DNA of 64,000 bases, from positions 1 to 64,000 of the forward strand of contig NZ_BSEV01000014.1 in assembly GCF_027922005.1 (NCBI RefSeq), given 5' to 3'. Positions 8,833 through 17,063 of this stretch are shown here, piece after piece. The first letter of the stretch is position 1. Each line of letters begins with the position of its first letter. The notes under the pieces were generated by a model that saw only the letters and a list, made by a program, of their open reading frames with translations, was not told where the DNA came from and did not search any database. A program made the position numbers and the translations under genes. The stretch comes from Streptosporangium carneum (lineage in GTDB: Bacteria > Actinomycetota > Actinomycetes > Streptosporangiales > Streptosporangiaceae).

Positions 8833-9103
8833 CGCGCGCGCCAGGGCGCGGAGGCCGCCGGTCACGGCCACGACCGACATCACCCTGCTGACAAGGCTTA
8901 TCAGGGGGCGGTAGCCGAGACGGTAATCACTCGCTGCATGGGGAAGAACAAGCCCGGCTCACAGGAGCGGGCCAACCGGTCCCACGCCAAGCTCCGCAGA
9001 CTCGGTGAGTCGGCGCATCCTCCGAAACCACGGTGCAGGGCCAAGCAAGGCCGGACACCTGATCAAGGCCGTCGCCGTATTTCAAAACCACCGATCCACT
9101 TGA
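8833..9103 (+). pseudogene. C-terminal remnant of an IS5-type DDE transposase
   Basis: One frame reads HHPADKAYQGAVAETVITRC, then GKNKPGSQERANRSHAKLR and RLGES, a close match to the C-terminal part of actinomycete IS5-group transposases (usual form ADKAYQGAG...GKNKP.SQK.ANRAHAKLR). The frame is then lost, and RILRNHGAGPSKAGHLIKAV with a stop at 9101-9103 continues in another frame, matching the usual RILR...KAGQLAKAI ending. The N-terminal two thirds are absent. Bases 8577-8832 hold no gene that I can support. Confidence 0.7.
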
Positions 9104-9114
9104 AGACGAAAAGG

Positions 9115-9690
9115 TCAGTGCAGTCCGCCCTGGAACGCGCGCTCCATCAAATGCCAGAACGACCGGAGGCGAATACCCCCGGATTCGAACAGCGTATCGA
9201 GATACCACGCCTCCCACTCGCCACCGTCGGTGATGACGTGCGGATTGAGCAGGTAGACGTGACCCTCGACATCCTCAGAGATCTGCAGGGTGTGCGGAAT
9301 ATGCTCTACGAGTTCGAAGTCGTTCGGGTCCTGCGGCGCGTCGTAGTCGAAGGAATACCCGATGGGCGACTCCGGTGCCGGGGCGTCCAGGGGAGCGCCC
9401 CACCGGTGTGCGAGATGCGGGGCGACGTCGCGAGTCCAGCCGACATCGGCTATCGGCAGCAGGTGAAGGCTGGTGAAGGACTGTTGGTCCCAGCCGTTGC
9501 TCACCAGAAGAAACTCTCGATAACTGGGGGGCAGAAGCCGGCCCAGACGCTGCTCCTGCCGACGGATCTCGGCTTCGTCGACAGGAGCCATTCCCAGCCA
9601 ATCTGGCTCATCCGTGGACATGTACGGCCCCGCATAGGCGGCACGGAGACGATCAGCCCATGGATGACGGGAAGCGCCGGGGGGATTCAT
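9115..9690 (-). CDS. SMI1/KNR4 (SUKH) family protein, likely immunity protein
   Basis: A 191-residue acidic protein. The segment IRRQEQRLGRLLPPSYREFL, VSNGW and later LLPIADVGWTRD is the signature N-terminal part of SMI1/KNR4 proteins, with a C-terminal ESPIGYSFDYDAPQDPNDFELVEH-like strand region continuing the fold (residues about 108-131). SUKH proteins are known immunity proteins for polymorphic toxins, including nucleases. The gene directly follows a broken NucA/NucB nuclease gene on the same strand (95 bp gap), so a toxin-immunity pair is likely. The start at 9690 has a weak AGGTG site. Confidence 0.8.
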   Translation of the reverse strand: MNPPGASRHPWADRLRAAYAGPYMSTDEPDWLGMAPVDEAEIRRQEQRLGRLLPPSYREFLLVSNGWDQQSFTSLHLLPIADVGWTRDVAPHLAHRWGAPLDAPAPESPIGYSFDYDAPQDPNDFELVEHIPHTLQISEDVEGHVYLLNPHVITDGGEWEAWYLDTLFESGGIRLRSFWHLMERAFQGGLH

Positions 9691-9785
9691 GGGCGCACCT
9701 TACCCTTGCGGGCAAGCATGCGTCGCCCGGCAGCTCGGTGAACGGGGAGAGGGCCGGCAGGAGCCCTCTCCCGCTCAACTGGCGA

Positions 9786-10400
9786 CTAAGGGATGATCGG
9801 CACCCAGAGCTGATCGTCCGCACCGACCCGATAGTGTGCGTAGAACGATCGCAGCACATGGTCGCGGTCTACGTTCTGCTTGTGATTCAGCGTACGCAAC
9901 AAGAAGTGCCCCTTGGCGTTCGCGGCTCCTTGCACCGTGCCGGCAAAAGGATACTCGTCGCACGAATTTCCGATACCCGCAGTAATGCCGCCGCCCGGCC
10001 AGGTCTTATATTTTTCCGGCATGCAGTACTTGCAGTAGTTCGTACCGACGGTATTCGGTCACAACCGCTCGTAGGTGGTCCCGGCGTCCAGCACCAGGTC
10101 TCGCTTGGAGAAGTAATGACGGTTCACATCGGTTTCCGTCTCCGATTCAGTGCGCACCAGAGGATCGCTTTCCTCCTGGACCCAGGAGCCCGGAGTACCC
10201 TTGCGTTTTCCGTTCTCCGGCAGCCTTGCGGGCGGCTCGGTTGGATTTTCCCAGTCATGCCCGTCTCGAAGTGGTGGGAACGTGGCCGCGTTCGTATCCG
10301 GATTCAGCGCATCCCCAATATGGTCGACGATCTCGGGGAACAACGTGTCCTTACTCCTCGACATCACGAAGACCCGGCTGGCCGAGTAGTTGACACATCC
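9786..10400 (-). pseudogene. NucA/NucB-type DNase (polymorphic toxin C-terminus), interrupted by a stop
   Basis: One continuous frame reads CVNYSASRVFVMSRSKD at the left of the protein, then RHYFSKRDLVLDAG...YERL, TGA (10059-10061), and continues NTVGTNYCKYCMPEKY, GIGNSCDEYPFAGTVQGAA and ends DDQLWVPIIP. CDEYPFA is the hallmark of actinobacterial NucA/NucB nuclease domains. The stop sits where family members usually have a Cys, so a TGC or TGT to TGA change is likely. The 5' part, which would carry signal and delivery domains, is missing; homology ends near 10400 at the junction with the following plus-strand gene. The toxin is probably inactive. Confidence 0.7.
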
Positions 10401-10501
10401 TCCGACATTTGGTGCGTCTGGCCTGGGCCCTGCGGGGTCTGGGTCTGAAGGTCTCGGTGAAGCTTCCGCAGGGGCAAGCACCGGATCCGGGAGATGGCGC
10501 G

Positions 10502-10930
10502 GTGAGGGCCGTGACGCTGGGCGTCGTCGACCTGCCGGGAGTCGAACAGTCCGTCTCTGCTGCCCGGCAGTACGTGGCGGAACTGCTCACGAACGCGGGT
10601 CACACGGAGGTCGAGGATGCGGTCTTGCTGGTGAGTGAGGTCGTGACGAACGCCGTGGTGCACCCCTGTTCGGGTAGGCCGGGCGGCGTGGTGACGGTGG
10701 AAGTCACCGATACCGGTCGGCACATGGTCTGTGTCGAGGTGATCGACGATGGCTCGCCGAGCGTGCCCGTTCCGCGTCTCCCTGAGGAAGACGAAGACGC
10801 CTTGGCGCTGGGCGGGCGTGGGCTGTGGCTGGTCGATGCGATCGCCGAGAGCTGGGGTGTACGCCAGGTGGAAAAGGGCCGGGTGGCAGTCTGGATGCAC
10901 ATCTCCACCTCAGCGAAGCCCGGCGAGTAG
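10502..10930 (+). CDS. ATP-binding protein (HATPase_c_2, RsbW/anti-sigma-like)
   Basis: A 142-residue histidine-kinase-type ATPase domain without receiver or dimerisation parts. It has VEDAVLLVSEVVTNAVVH (N-box), VEVIDDGSP (G1 box) and LGGRGLWLVDAIAESWG (G2 box), as in RsbW/SpoIIAB-like anti-sigma kinases that are abundant in streptomycetes. GTG 10502 gives the usual compact length; the frame is open upstream to 10409 with sequence (ALRGLGLKVSVKLPQG) that looks like the tail of a different gene. Its partner is not visible. Confidence 0.7.
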   Translation: MRAVTLGVVDLPGVEQSVSAARQYVAELLTNAGHTEVEDAVLLVSEVVTNAVVHPCSGRPGGVVTVEVTDTGRHMVCVEVIDDGSPSVPVPRLPEEDEDALALGGRGLWLVDAIAESWGVRQVEKGRVAVWMHISTSAKPGE

Positions 10931-11210
10931 CCGTGATGACGGTGGTCCGGATCGAGTGACGGCGGTCGGCGGCTTCTTCGGCGCTGGAGTACGGCCATTG
11001 GGGCGGGCTGGGGGTTTTCGTGCTCACCGAGGGCCGCGACTTCACCGGGTGCCGGGTCTGAAGGGGTGGTGTGTGCGGCGGTCCGGGTGTGATTTCAGCC
11101 TGGACCACCACACTGGTGTCACCCAAAGGAGCAGCCACCATCTGCAACTTTATTATTACACAGAGTCATGTGACGATGGGACGTCGGTAACTCCTCACCA
11201 AAGGAGCATC

Positions 11211-11354
11211 ATGAGCACCATGCCGCACCAGTCCGCCCCGGTCGAGCGCACCCTCACCGGAACCGCCACAAGCGACACCGACGGCATTGCCTCGTCAATC
11301 TGGGGGGACGTCAACTACAAAGGCATCCCCTTCGCGGGTGACGACGACAACTGA
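11211..11354 (+). CDS. 47-residue cysteine-free peptide, possible RiPP-like precursor
   Basis: ATG 11211 has a very strong site (AAAGGAG, spacing 6). The product begins MSTMPHQSAPVERTLTG, has a Ser/Thr/Asp-rich middle and a distinct C-terminus WGDVNYKGIPFAGDDDN. There is no signal peptide and no Cys. The length, leader-like N-terminus and compact aromatic/Lys/Asp C-terminus resemble precursors of ribosomal peptides such as lasso or graspetide types, but no modifying enzyme remains nearby, where an IS481 relic has landed. Function unknown. The upstream 280 bp (10931-11210) contain only a second AAAGGAGCA-like motif near 11117. Confidence 0.55.
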   Translation: MSTMPHQSAPVERTLTGTATSDTDGIASSIWGDVNYKGIPFAGDDDN

Positions 11355-11513
11355 TCGTCTGCCGTGAATCCGGTCCCGTCGTTCTTTGGAGGAGCGGCGG
11401 GGCCGTCGCATGCCTGAAGGCGGCGGCGCGTACTCGGTGCGGCGAGCGAGCGTTGGCCGCGACGGGCGGCGTGGTCTGCCCGTCCGCGCTGGACGGCGCG
11501 GAGCGCTGCCGCC

Positions 11514-11539
11514 TTGAACCAGTGAAGAAACTCTGGGCC
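11514..11539. repeat. 26-bp repeat shared with the junction at 14365-14390
   Basis: The stretch reads TTGAACCAGTGAAGAAACTC then TGGGCC; the copy at 14365-14390 differs at three positions. In the second copy it is fused to the tRNA-Val 3' end, so this may be an attP-arm or IS-end relic. Confidence 0.5.
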
Positions 11540-11617
11540 ATCCAGGGCCGACGATCGTGTCAGGTTTCGGGACCCCCGCGACAGACCGCCCTCAGGACCT
11601 GTGTGACACTCCGCCGA

Positions 11618-13063
11618 GTGCTGGCGGAGTTGAGCGTGATCGAGCAGCGGTACCAAGCCGTGCTGCAGGTGTCATCCGGAGCGAGCGTCACCGAGGTCGC
11701 CCGGCGGTTCGGAGTCTGCCGTCAAACGGTGCACCGGTGACTGAGCCGCTACCGCGCCCAGGGCCTGGACGGGCTGGCCGACCGCTCGTCGCGCCCGCGC
11801 ACATCCCCGGCCCGGACCCCGGCCGCGGTGGAGGCGCTGATCTGCGAGCTGCGGCGCACCCACCCCGCTGGGGCGCCCGCCGACTGGTGTGGGAGCTGAC
11901 CCGCCGCACCTGCCCCGGCCCGGTGCCCTCCCGGGCCACGGTGCACCGGGTACTGATCCGCCACGGCCTGGTGCAGCCCGTCTCCCGGCGCCGACGGCGC
12001 GAGGACTACACCCGCTGGCAGCGCAGCGAACCGATGCAGCTGTGGCAGATGGACATCGTCGGCGGGATCATGCTGGCCGACGGCACCGAATGCAAGATCG
12101 TCACCGGGGTGGACGACCACTCCCGCTACTGCGTGACCGCCACCGTCGTAACGCGCCCCACCGGCCGGGCCGTGTGCCTGGCCCTGGCCGACGCACTGGG
12201 CCGCCACGGCATCCCCGATGAGCTGCTGGGAGACAGAAGCGGACTCAGACAGCGCTGCCGAGCCGGTGGCGGTGGCACCGGTGCCGGTCGAGGAAGCCGG
12301 GCCGGGGTGATGCCAGTGAACGGGATCGATCCGGTGGACCTGGCGGTGGAGTTCACGCGGGTGGTGCCGGCCTCGGGCAACCTGACCGTCTGCGGGCAGC
12401 AGTTCTGGCTGGGCACCCACCGGGCCGGTCTGACGCTCACACTGCGGGCCGATACCGGCACCGTCGAGCTGCTGGCCGCCGGGGTGAGGATCAAGAAGGT
12501 GCCGTCTCGGCTCACCGTCCGGCATCTGCGGCAGCTGATCTCCGAGGGCGGCACCCGCATCCAGCCCTTCCCAGCACCGGCCCGTCCCGGTGTCGGTGGG
12601 GCGGTCGAGGTGGAGCGGACCGTCAACGCCTCCGGCGTGGTCTCCCTCGGCGGCCGGGCATGCCCGGTCGGCTCGCCGTTCGCCGGGCGTCGGGCGTCGG
12701 CTGACCGTTCGGCCGGAGGGCGCCGTGCTGCATCTGAGCGACGGGTCCACGCTGCTGCGCAGCCTGCCCAACCCGCTCACCGAAGCCGAGACGGCCCGTC
12801 TACGGGATGCGCGCCCTGCCGGGCCCGCGCCCCGGTCGGCCGCTGAACCGGTGCGGGTGCAGCGGCGGGTCGGCAGCCGCGGCTGGATCGCCGTCGCCGG
12901 GCAGCGTATCGGCGTCGGCATCGGTCATGCCGGAGCGACCGTGACCGTCGAGGAGGCCGACGGGACCTTCCTCATCACTTGCACCGGTCAGGTCGTCGCC
13001 GAGGTCGCCCGCACCACCGGCAAGCCGATCGCCCGGTTCAAGGTCCGCAAGCCCCAGCACTGA
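11618..13063 (+). pseudogene. Decayed IS481-family transposase
   Basis: Starts LAELSVIEQRYQAVLQV with the helix-turn-helix SVTEVARRFGVCRQTVHR, then TGA at 11738 in place of the conserved Trp. After this come LSRYRAQGLDGLADRSSRP, a one-base loss near 11867, and the integrase core WQMDIVGGIMLADG / TGVDDHSRYCV. After GIPDEL the catalytic middle is deleted and the frame jumps to the C-terminal repeat domain (VVPASGNLTVCGQQFWLG, EVERTVNASGVVSL), then shifts again to RRLTVRPEGAVLHLSDG and a final IARFKVRKPQH. At least one nonsense change, one deletion and two frameshifts make it inactive. TGTCAGGTTTCGGGA at 11560 may be the left end. Confidence 0.85.
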
Positions 13064-13127
13064 CCGGAAGTCACCCCCGGGCGCGCCGAGATGCCTGCGG
13101 AACCGTGAACGCGACCGCAGTGCGCTG

Positions 13128-13697
13128 CTACAGCCCGGCGGGGTGCGCCGACAGCCAGTCCGTGTGGCGGTCCTTCAGGACGTCACGCTCGTGGGCGGTG
13201 GGGGCAATGACGTCGGCTCCACCGTCGTAGGGGTGGTAGAGCCATCGGAGATCCAAAGGAGCGATGATCGCGTAGCTGATCTCGTCATCGGCCACGGCCC
13301 GCAGCAGTGGATCCAAGATCCGCCGGTCATGCGAGGTCGTGCTGACATGGAGCCTCAGCGGGATCACGAAGAACGAACGGTCATCGGGCTCGATCGTCAA
13401 CCATGGAACGGCACCCGGATGACGCGGATCGGGTGAGACCCTCCCCCGCGCGTCCTCGAAGTATCCGGCGATCACATAGAGGCCCTCCTCCGACCCGAGC
13501 TCGGCGAGCACCCGGTGATGACGATCCAGGATGATCTCGTACTCGTCTTCGGTCTCGGCATACCGCTTGGACTCGGGAAGACTGTGGAAACGGACCCAGC
13601 GGTCGGCGTGCCGGTCGCGCAGTTCATAGGCGATCGGGCTTCCGCCCCACCGCGTTCGCCACGCAGCGGTGAGCGACTCCACCTCGTCGTCCGTCAC
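13128..13697 (-). CDS. DUF3885 domain protein
   Basis: Encodes 189 residues. The motif order (SPIAYELRDRHADRWVRFHS, LPESKRYA, EYEIILDRHHRVLAEL) is that of DUF3885 proteins, which are small cytosolic proteins of unknown role in Gram-positive bacteria, often near toxin-immunity loci. GTG 13697 (MTDDEVESL...) follows GGGGA with good spacing and matches the usual N-terminus; ATGs at 13709 and 13703 are alternatives. The gene appears intact despite lying among pseudogenes. Confidence 0.75.
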   Translation of the reverse strand: MTDDEVESLTAAWRTRWGGSPIAYELRDRHADRWVRFHSLPESKRYAETEDEYEIILDRHHRVLAELGSEEGLYVIAGYFEDARGRVSPDPRHPGAVPWLTIEPDDRSFFVIPLRLHVSTTSHDRRILDPLLRAVADDEISYAIIAPLDLRWLYHPYDGGADVIAPTAHERDVLKDRHTDWLSAHPAGL

Positions 13698-13861
13698 GAT
13701 CATCCCCATCTGAAAAGCAGCGGTGGCCGACCGTATTCTCAACCGCAGAAGAACGATAGATCATCTAGCCGGAGTGTCACCCGCCTCCTGCCAGATTTGT
13801 CGCGGAGGTCCTGAGCCCTGACACAGGGCCGACGATCGGCAAAGGCGTATCCGATGCCGTG

Positions 13862-14254
13862 TCAAACGTCTGGAAGGTCTTCTCCGGGAGGAATGACCTT
13901 GTCGGCGAGTTCAGCGGTGTCGACCAGCCCTGTCTCGTCCACCGTGATGGGTGTGGCCCGGCCGTTGGAGGTGATCAGCCAGTCCAGGACGGGCTCGGTC
14001 AGGGGAGCGCCGCCTTCGTCGTTCCAGTGAACATGCCATCCTCCGCCGGGTAGTGCGGAGACAACCCGGTTGGCCTGCTCTAGATGGGAGAAGTCCGAGT
14101 AGTCGGTGACAGGGCGTAGGACACCTCGTTGGGGGTTGACCACCAGCGCGGTTCCGGTCTTGGGATCCCATGCCTCGACGTCGCGCATTCGCCCGATCTC
14201 GGTGTCAGTCCCTGTGAAAACCGCTGTCCAGCCGGTCGCGTTGAAATATCGCAT
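13862..14254 (-). CDS. Hypothetical protein, possible immunity protein
   Basis: About 130 residues (MRYFNATGWTAVF, then DVEAWDPKTGTALVVNPQRG and a C-terminal GGWHVHWNDEGGAPLTEPVL). It is soluble and acidic with no recognised domain. The size, Trp/Gly-rich strands and location resemble immunity-type proteins of polymorphic toxin systems, but that is inference. The start is uncertain (ATG 14254 or 14263). Its promoter end is separated from the partial att copy at 14312 by 57 bp. Confidence 0.5.
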   Translation of the reverse strand: MRYFNATGWTAVFTGTDTEIGRMRDVEAWDPKTGTALVVNPQRGVLRPVTDYSDFSHLEQANRVVSALPGGGWHVHWNDEGGAPLTEPVLDWLITSNGRATPITVDETGLVDTAELADKVIPPGEDLPDV

Positions 14255-14311
14255 GCAGATCATCTTTGCTGGGCGGCATCTGTTTCGGGACTCGATATGG
14301 CGAGGGAACAG

Positions 14312-14374
14312 CCCCCGTTCCGAAGATCGGAAACGGGGCGTTCTGGCTGGTGGGCACTACTGGGTTCAACCAGT
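14312..14374. repeat. Second, partial att copy (tRNA-Val 3' end and terminator)
   Basis: The terminator hairpin (14312-14340) is identical to the one at 8492-8520. It is followed by the CCA, acceptor strand and most of the T-arm of tRNA-Val, identical to 18275-18300 except that one G of the T-loop is missing. Identity to the tRNA stops after AACCAGT (14374), giving way to sequence shared with 11521-11539. It is shorter than the distal copy, which extends through the anticodon arm. Confidence 0.7.
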
Positions 14375-14392
14375 AAAGAAACTCTGAGCCCG

Positions 14393-15235
14393 TCATATAC
14401 GGAGTGCTGAGAGCCCTCTGGGTTCAGCTGAGTTGTAATCACTGACGGCTGCGGTCTCGAATCGATCCCCGGGAGCCTCGATTTCGGTGAATTCCAGTGG
14501 TCGGCCGTGTTGGCTGAGCATGACCCTCCGGACGATCAACAGCGGTGTGCCGATCGGTTCCATGCCGAGGTCTTCATAGGTTTCGCCGTAGGGCATCTGG
14601 GTGTGCACGGAGGTGGTCCAGCGCAGGGGGCCGTGTTCACGTTCCAGGTGGGCGTAGTAGTTCTCAGGCTCGACATGGGGTTCGATCTCCCGATCTGCCC
14701 CTTCTCCGGTGACGGTGGCAACGAGCTCGGCCAGGACGTACGAGCACAGATGGATGCGGGCGCGGGTCTTGGTGTGCTGCCAATAGGCGTAGCGGTAGGC
14801 GACCATGCGTCCTCGCCGTACGGCCAAGACGTCAGCTCTGTCGCCTTCGGCGGTCATGAACAGGGCCGAATTGGGAATGACGCCATTCTGTGCGCGCTCG
14901 GCTTCGCTGGGGACGGTGATGTGTTCCCAGTGCTGCTTGGCGGGGTCGTAGGCCGGGCTGAGCAGGTCCTCGTGCTCCGGCCATCCTGTCAGGATCATGC
15001 GGCGGTCGGGGGCCGGACGGACGAAGGTGCCCCGGCCGTGGGCGACGGTGAGCAGTCCTTCCCCGGCGAGCTGGGCGATGGCCTTGCGGATGGTGGGGCG
15101 CGAGGTGGCGTACTCAGCCGCGAGGAACGCTTCTCCCGGAAGTGCCTGGCCTGGTTGGTAGTGGTCCTGCAACACGTCGGAGCGTAAGAGGTCGGCGATG
15201 ATTCGCCAGCGGGCGGCGCCCTTGTCATCGGTCAT
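14393..15235 (-). CDS. GntR/HutC-type transcriptional regulator (KorSA-like)
   Basis: The 280-residue product has an N-terminal winged helix (RWRIIADLLRSDVL, then AAEYATSRPTIRKAIAQLAG) and a C-terminal UTRA ligand domain ending ETAAVSDYNSAE. ATG 15235 follows AAGGAG with 8-base spacing. It is divergent from the rep-xis-int genes, with two copies of a 14-bp motif in between. In pSAM2 the GntR regulator KorSA represses the replication/transfer activator; a similar repressor role is likely by position. Its 3' end lies within 20 bp of the partial att copy. Confidence 0.8.
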   Translation of the reverse strand: MTDDKGAARWRIIADLLRSDVLQDHYQPGQALPGEAFLAAEYATSRPTIRKAIAQLAGEGLLTVAHGRGTFVRPAPDRRMILTGWPEHEDLLSPAYDPAKQHWEHITVPSEAERAQNGVIPNSALFMTAEGDRADVLAVRRGRMVAYRYAYWQHTKTRARIHLCSYVLAELVATVTGEGADREIEPHVEPENYYAHLEREHGPLRWTTSVHTQMPYGETYEDLGMEPIGTPLLIVRRVMLSQHGRPLEFTEIEAPGDRFETAAVSDYNSAEPRGLSALRI

Positions 15236-15274
15236 GCCGAGTTCTCCTTCTTCCACGTTTGTTCTTTACAAGAG

Positions 15275-15327
15275 GTAGCACGTGTTGTCTACCATGTCCA
15301 CATGGGCCAAGACGTAGCACGTGTTGT
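15275..15327. promoter_or_regulatory. Pair of direct repeats, probable GntR operator
   Basis: GTAGCACGTGTTGT occurs exactly at 15275-15288 and 15314-15327, 39 bp apart (close to four helical turns). Each continues into CTAC or AGTAC, giving an imperfect palindrome. They lie between the divergent regulator and rep starts, the expected place for autoregulation and repression of replication and excision genes. Confidence 0.65.
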
Positions 15328-15360
15328 AGTACCTGTCGGGAGCGAGCGAAGGAGGGCGTC

Positions 15361-16860
15361 ATGAACCACAAGGAGGAACCGCAGCACCGCATCACCGACC
15401 AGCAGCCGGAATGGCTGGTCGATCTCACACGGGTGATCAACGATCCGGGCTACGGCCGGTGGCGCTCCATGGTCACCGCGACCGGTGGGTGTGCTCATCC
15501 GGTGCACCTGGCGGGCGAATCGCTGATCGTCAACGCGACCAGCGGTGAGGTGCTGCACGGCTACCGCACGACGGATGAGCCGTCCGGGCATCTACTGGTG
15601 GCCTGTGGCAACCGGCGGGCCTCGGTGTGCCCGGCCTGCTCGGAGGTCTACCGGGCCGATACCTTCCAGCTCATCCGAGCGGGCCTGTCCGGCGGTAAGG
15701 GCGTTCCGCAGGAGGTGAGCGCCCATCCTCGGGCGTTCGTCACCCTGACCGCTCCCTCGTTCGGGCCGGTGCACACGCGGCGGGAGAAGAACGGGACGGT
15801 ACGGGCCTGCCGTCCCCGGAATCACGACAAGGTCTGTGAGCACGGGCGTCCGGTCGGCTGCCATGCTCGCCACGAGCTGGGAGACAAACGGCTCGGGCAA
15901 CCCATCTGCGGTGACTGTTACGACTACGTGGGCGCGGTGCTCTGGCAGGCTCACGCGGGCGCCCTGTGGCACCGCTTCACCTTGGAGGTGCGGCGCCCCC
16001 TGGCCAGTGAGGCGGGGCTGAGCCGCCGGGAGTTCGCCAAGCGGGTCCGGGTGTCGTTCGCCAAGGTCGCCGAGTACCAGCGGCGGGGCCTGGTCCACTT
16101 CCACGCCGTCGTCAGGCTCGACGGTCCGGGCGGCGGGAGTGAGATCCCTCCGGACTGGGCTGATCACGACCTGCTCAGCCGGGCGATCCCTCCGGCGGTC
16201 CGGCGGGTCACGGTCGCCTCTCCCCCGAGTGATCTCGGCCGGTGGGATCTGGCGTGGGGTGATCAGCTCGACATCCGGCCCATCCTGCTCGACCAAAGTG
16301 CCAACGGGTTGAGCGAGCGGGCGGTGGCCGGTTACATCGCCAAGTACGCGACGAAGGGTGCCGAAGCCTCCGGTACGGTCGATCACCGGCTGTCGTGTCC
16401 GGCCTGCGGCGGCCGGGGGCGGTTGAGCCTGATGGCGTCCTGCGGGCGCTGCCACGGAACGGGCTTGAAGCCGGGGCTGCACCTGGACGCGCTCCCGGTC
16501 ACCGAGCACGCGCGACGGATGATCCGTACCTGCTGGGAGCTGGGTGCGCGCTCGGAGTACAGGGCTCTTCGTCTCCGGCCTTGGGCGCACATGCTGGGGT
16601 TTCGGGGCCACTTCTCCACGAAGTCCCGCCGCTACTCCACCACCCTGGGCGATCTCCGGCAGGTGCGCGCGACACACCGGGCCACCGAAGCACGCGAACG
16701 GCACGGCCTTCCTCCGCTCGGCGACGAGACGACCCTCATTCTCGGTCACTGGCGGTTCGCCGGGTCGGGTTACTCCCCCGGCGAGGTGATCAAGGCCGAG
16801 CACATCCGCCAGAAGGTCGCCACCGCTCGGAAGATCGCCACCGAGCGGGAGGACGGATGA
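15361..16860 (+). CDS. repSA: RepSA-like replication initiator of integrative element
   Basis: Encodes 499 residues from ATG 15361, preceded by GAAGGAGGG. Visible are two zinc-type Cys clusters (VCPACSEVY; CPACGGRGRLSLMASCGRCHG), the metal-binding HUH-type motif LVHFHAVVRLDG (about residues 237-248) and a candidate catalytic Tyr region GYIAKYATK about 85 residues later. This is the AICE replication initiator family of pSAM2 RepSA, which drives rolling-circle-like replication after excision. The stop overlaps the excisionase start (ATGA). Confidence 0.85.
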   Translation: MNHKEEPQHRITDQQPEWLVDLTRVINDPGYGRWRSMVTATGGCAHPVHLAGESLIVNATSGEVLHGYRTTDEPSGHLLVACGNRRASVCPACSEVYRADTFQLIRAGLSGGKGVPQEVSAHPRAFVTLTAPSFGPVHTRREKNGTVRACRPRNHDKVCEHGRPVGCHARHELGDKRLGQPICGDCYDYVGAVLWQAHAGALWHRFTLEVRRPLASEAGLSRREFAKRVRVSFAKVAEYQRRGLVHFHAVVRLDGPGGGSEIPPDWADHDLLSRAIPPAVRRVTVASPPSDLGRWDLAWGDQLDIRPILLDQSANGLSERAVAGYIAKYATKGAEASGTVDHRLSCPACGGRGRLSLMASCGRCHGTGLKPGLHLDALPVTEHARRMIRTCWELGARSEYRALRLRPWAHMLGFRGHFSTKSRRYSTTLGDLRQVRATHRATEARERHGLPPLGDETTLILGHWRFAGSGYSPGEVIKAEHIRQKVATARKIATEREDG

Positions 16861-17063
16861 CAGCACCCGGACCGCCCGGCGAACGGCGGCTCTACCGCAT
16901 ATGCGACGCCATGCACCTGCTCAGCATGAGCCGCAGCGTGATCTACGAGCAGATCAGGGCGGGCCGTCTGCGCTCCGTCACCCAGGGCCGTACCCGGCTG
17001 ATCCCGGCCTCGGCCATCTCCGACTACGTCGCACTACTCGAACGGGAAACAAGGGCATCATGA
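16857..17063 (+). CDS. xis: Excisionase (MerR-like helix-turn-helix, Xis)
   Basis: A 68-residue protein with LYRICDAMHLLSMSRSVIYE and IRAGRLRSVTQGRTRLIP, the helix-turn-helix and wing of the DNA-binding excisionase family (TIGR01764). It overlaps the replication gene at its start and the integrase gene at its end, so the three are co-translated. It would direct the integrase toward excision. Confidence 0.85.
   Translation: MTAPGPPGERRLYRICDAMHLLSMSRSVIYEQIRAGRLRSVTQGRTRLIPASAISDYVALLERETRAS

Noticed and set aside
8668-9741. 357-codon plus-strand frame
   Set aside because: Only its middle matches a transposase end; the rest is antisense to the SMI1/KNR4 gene.
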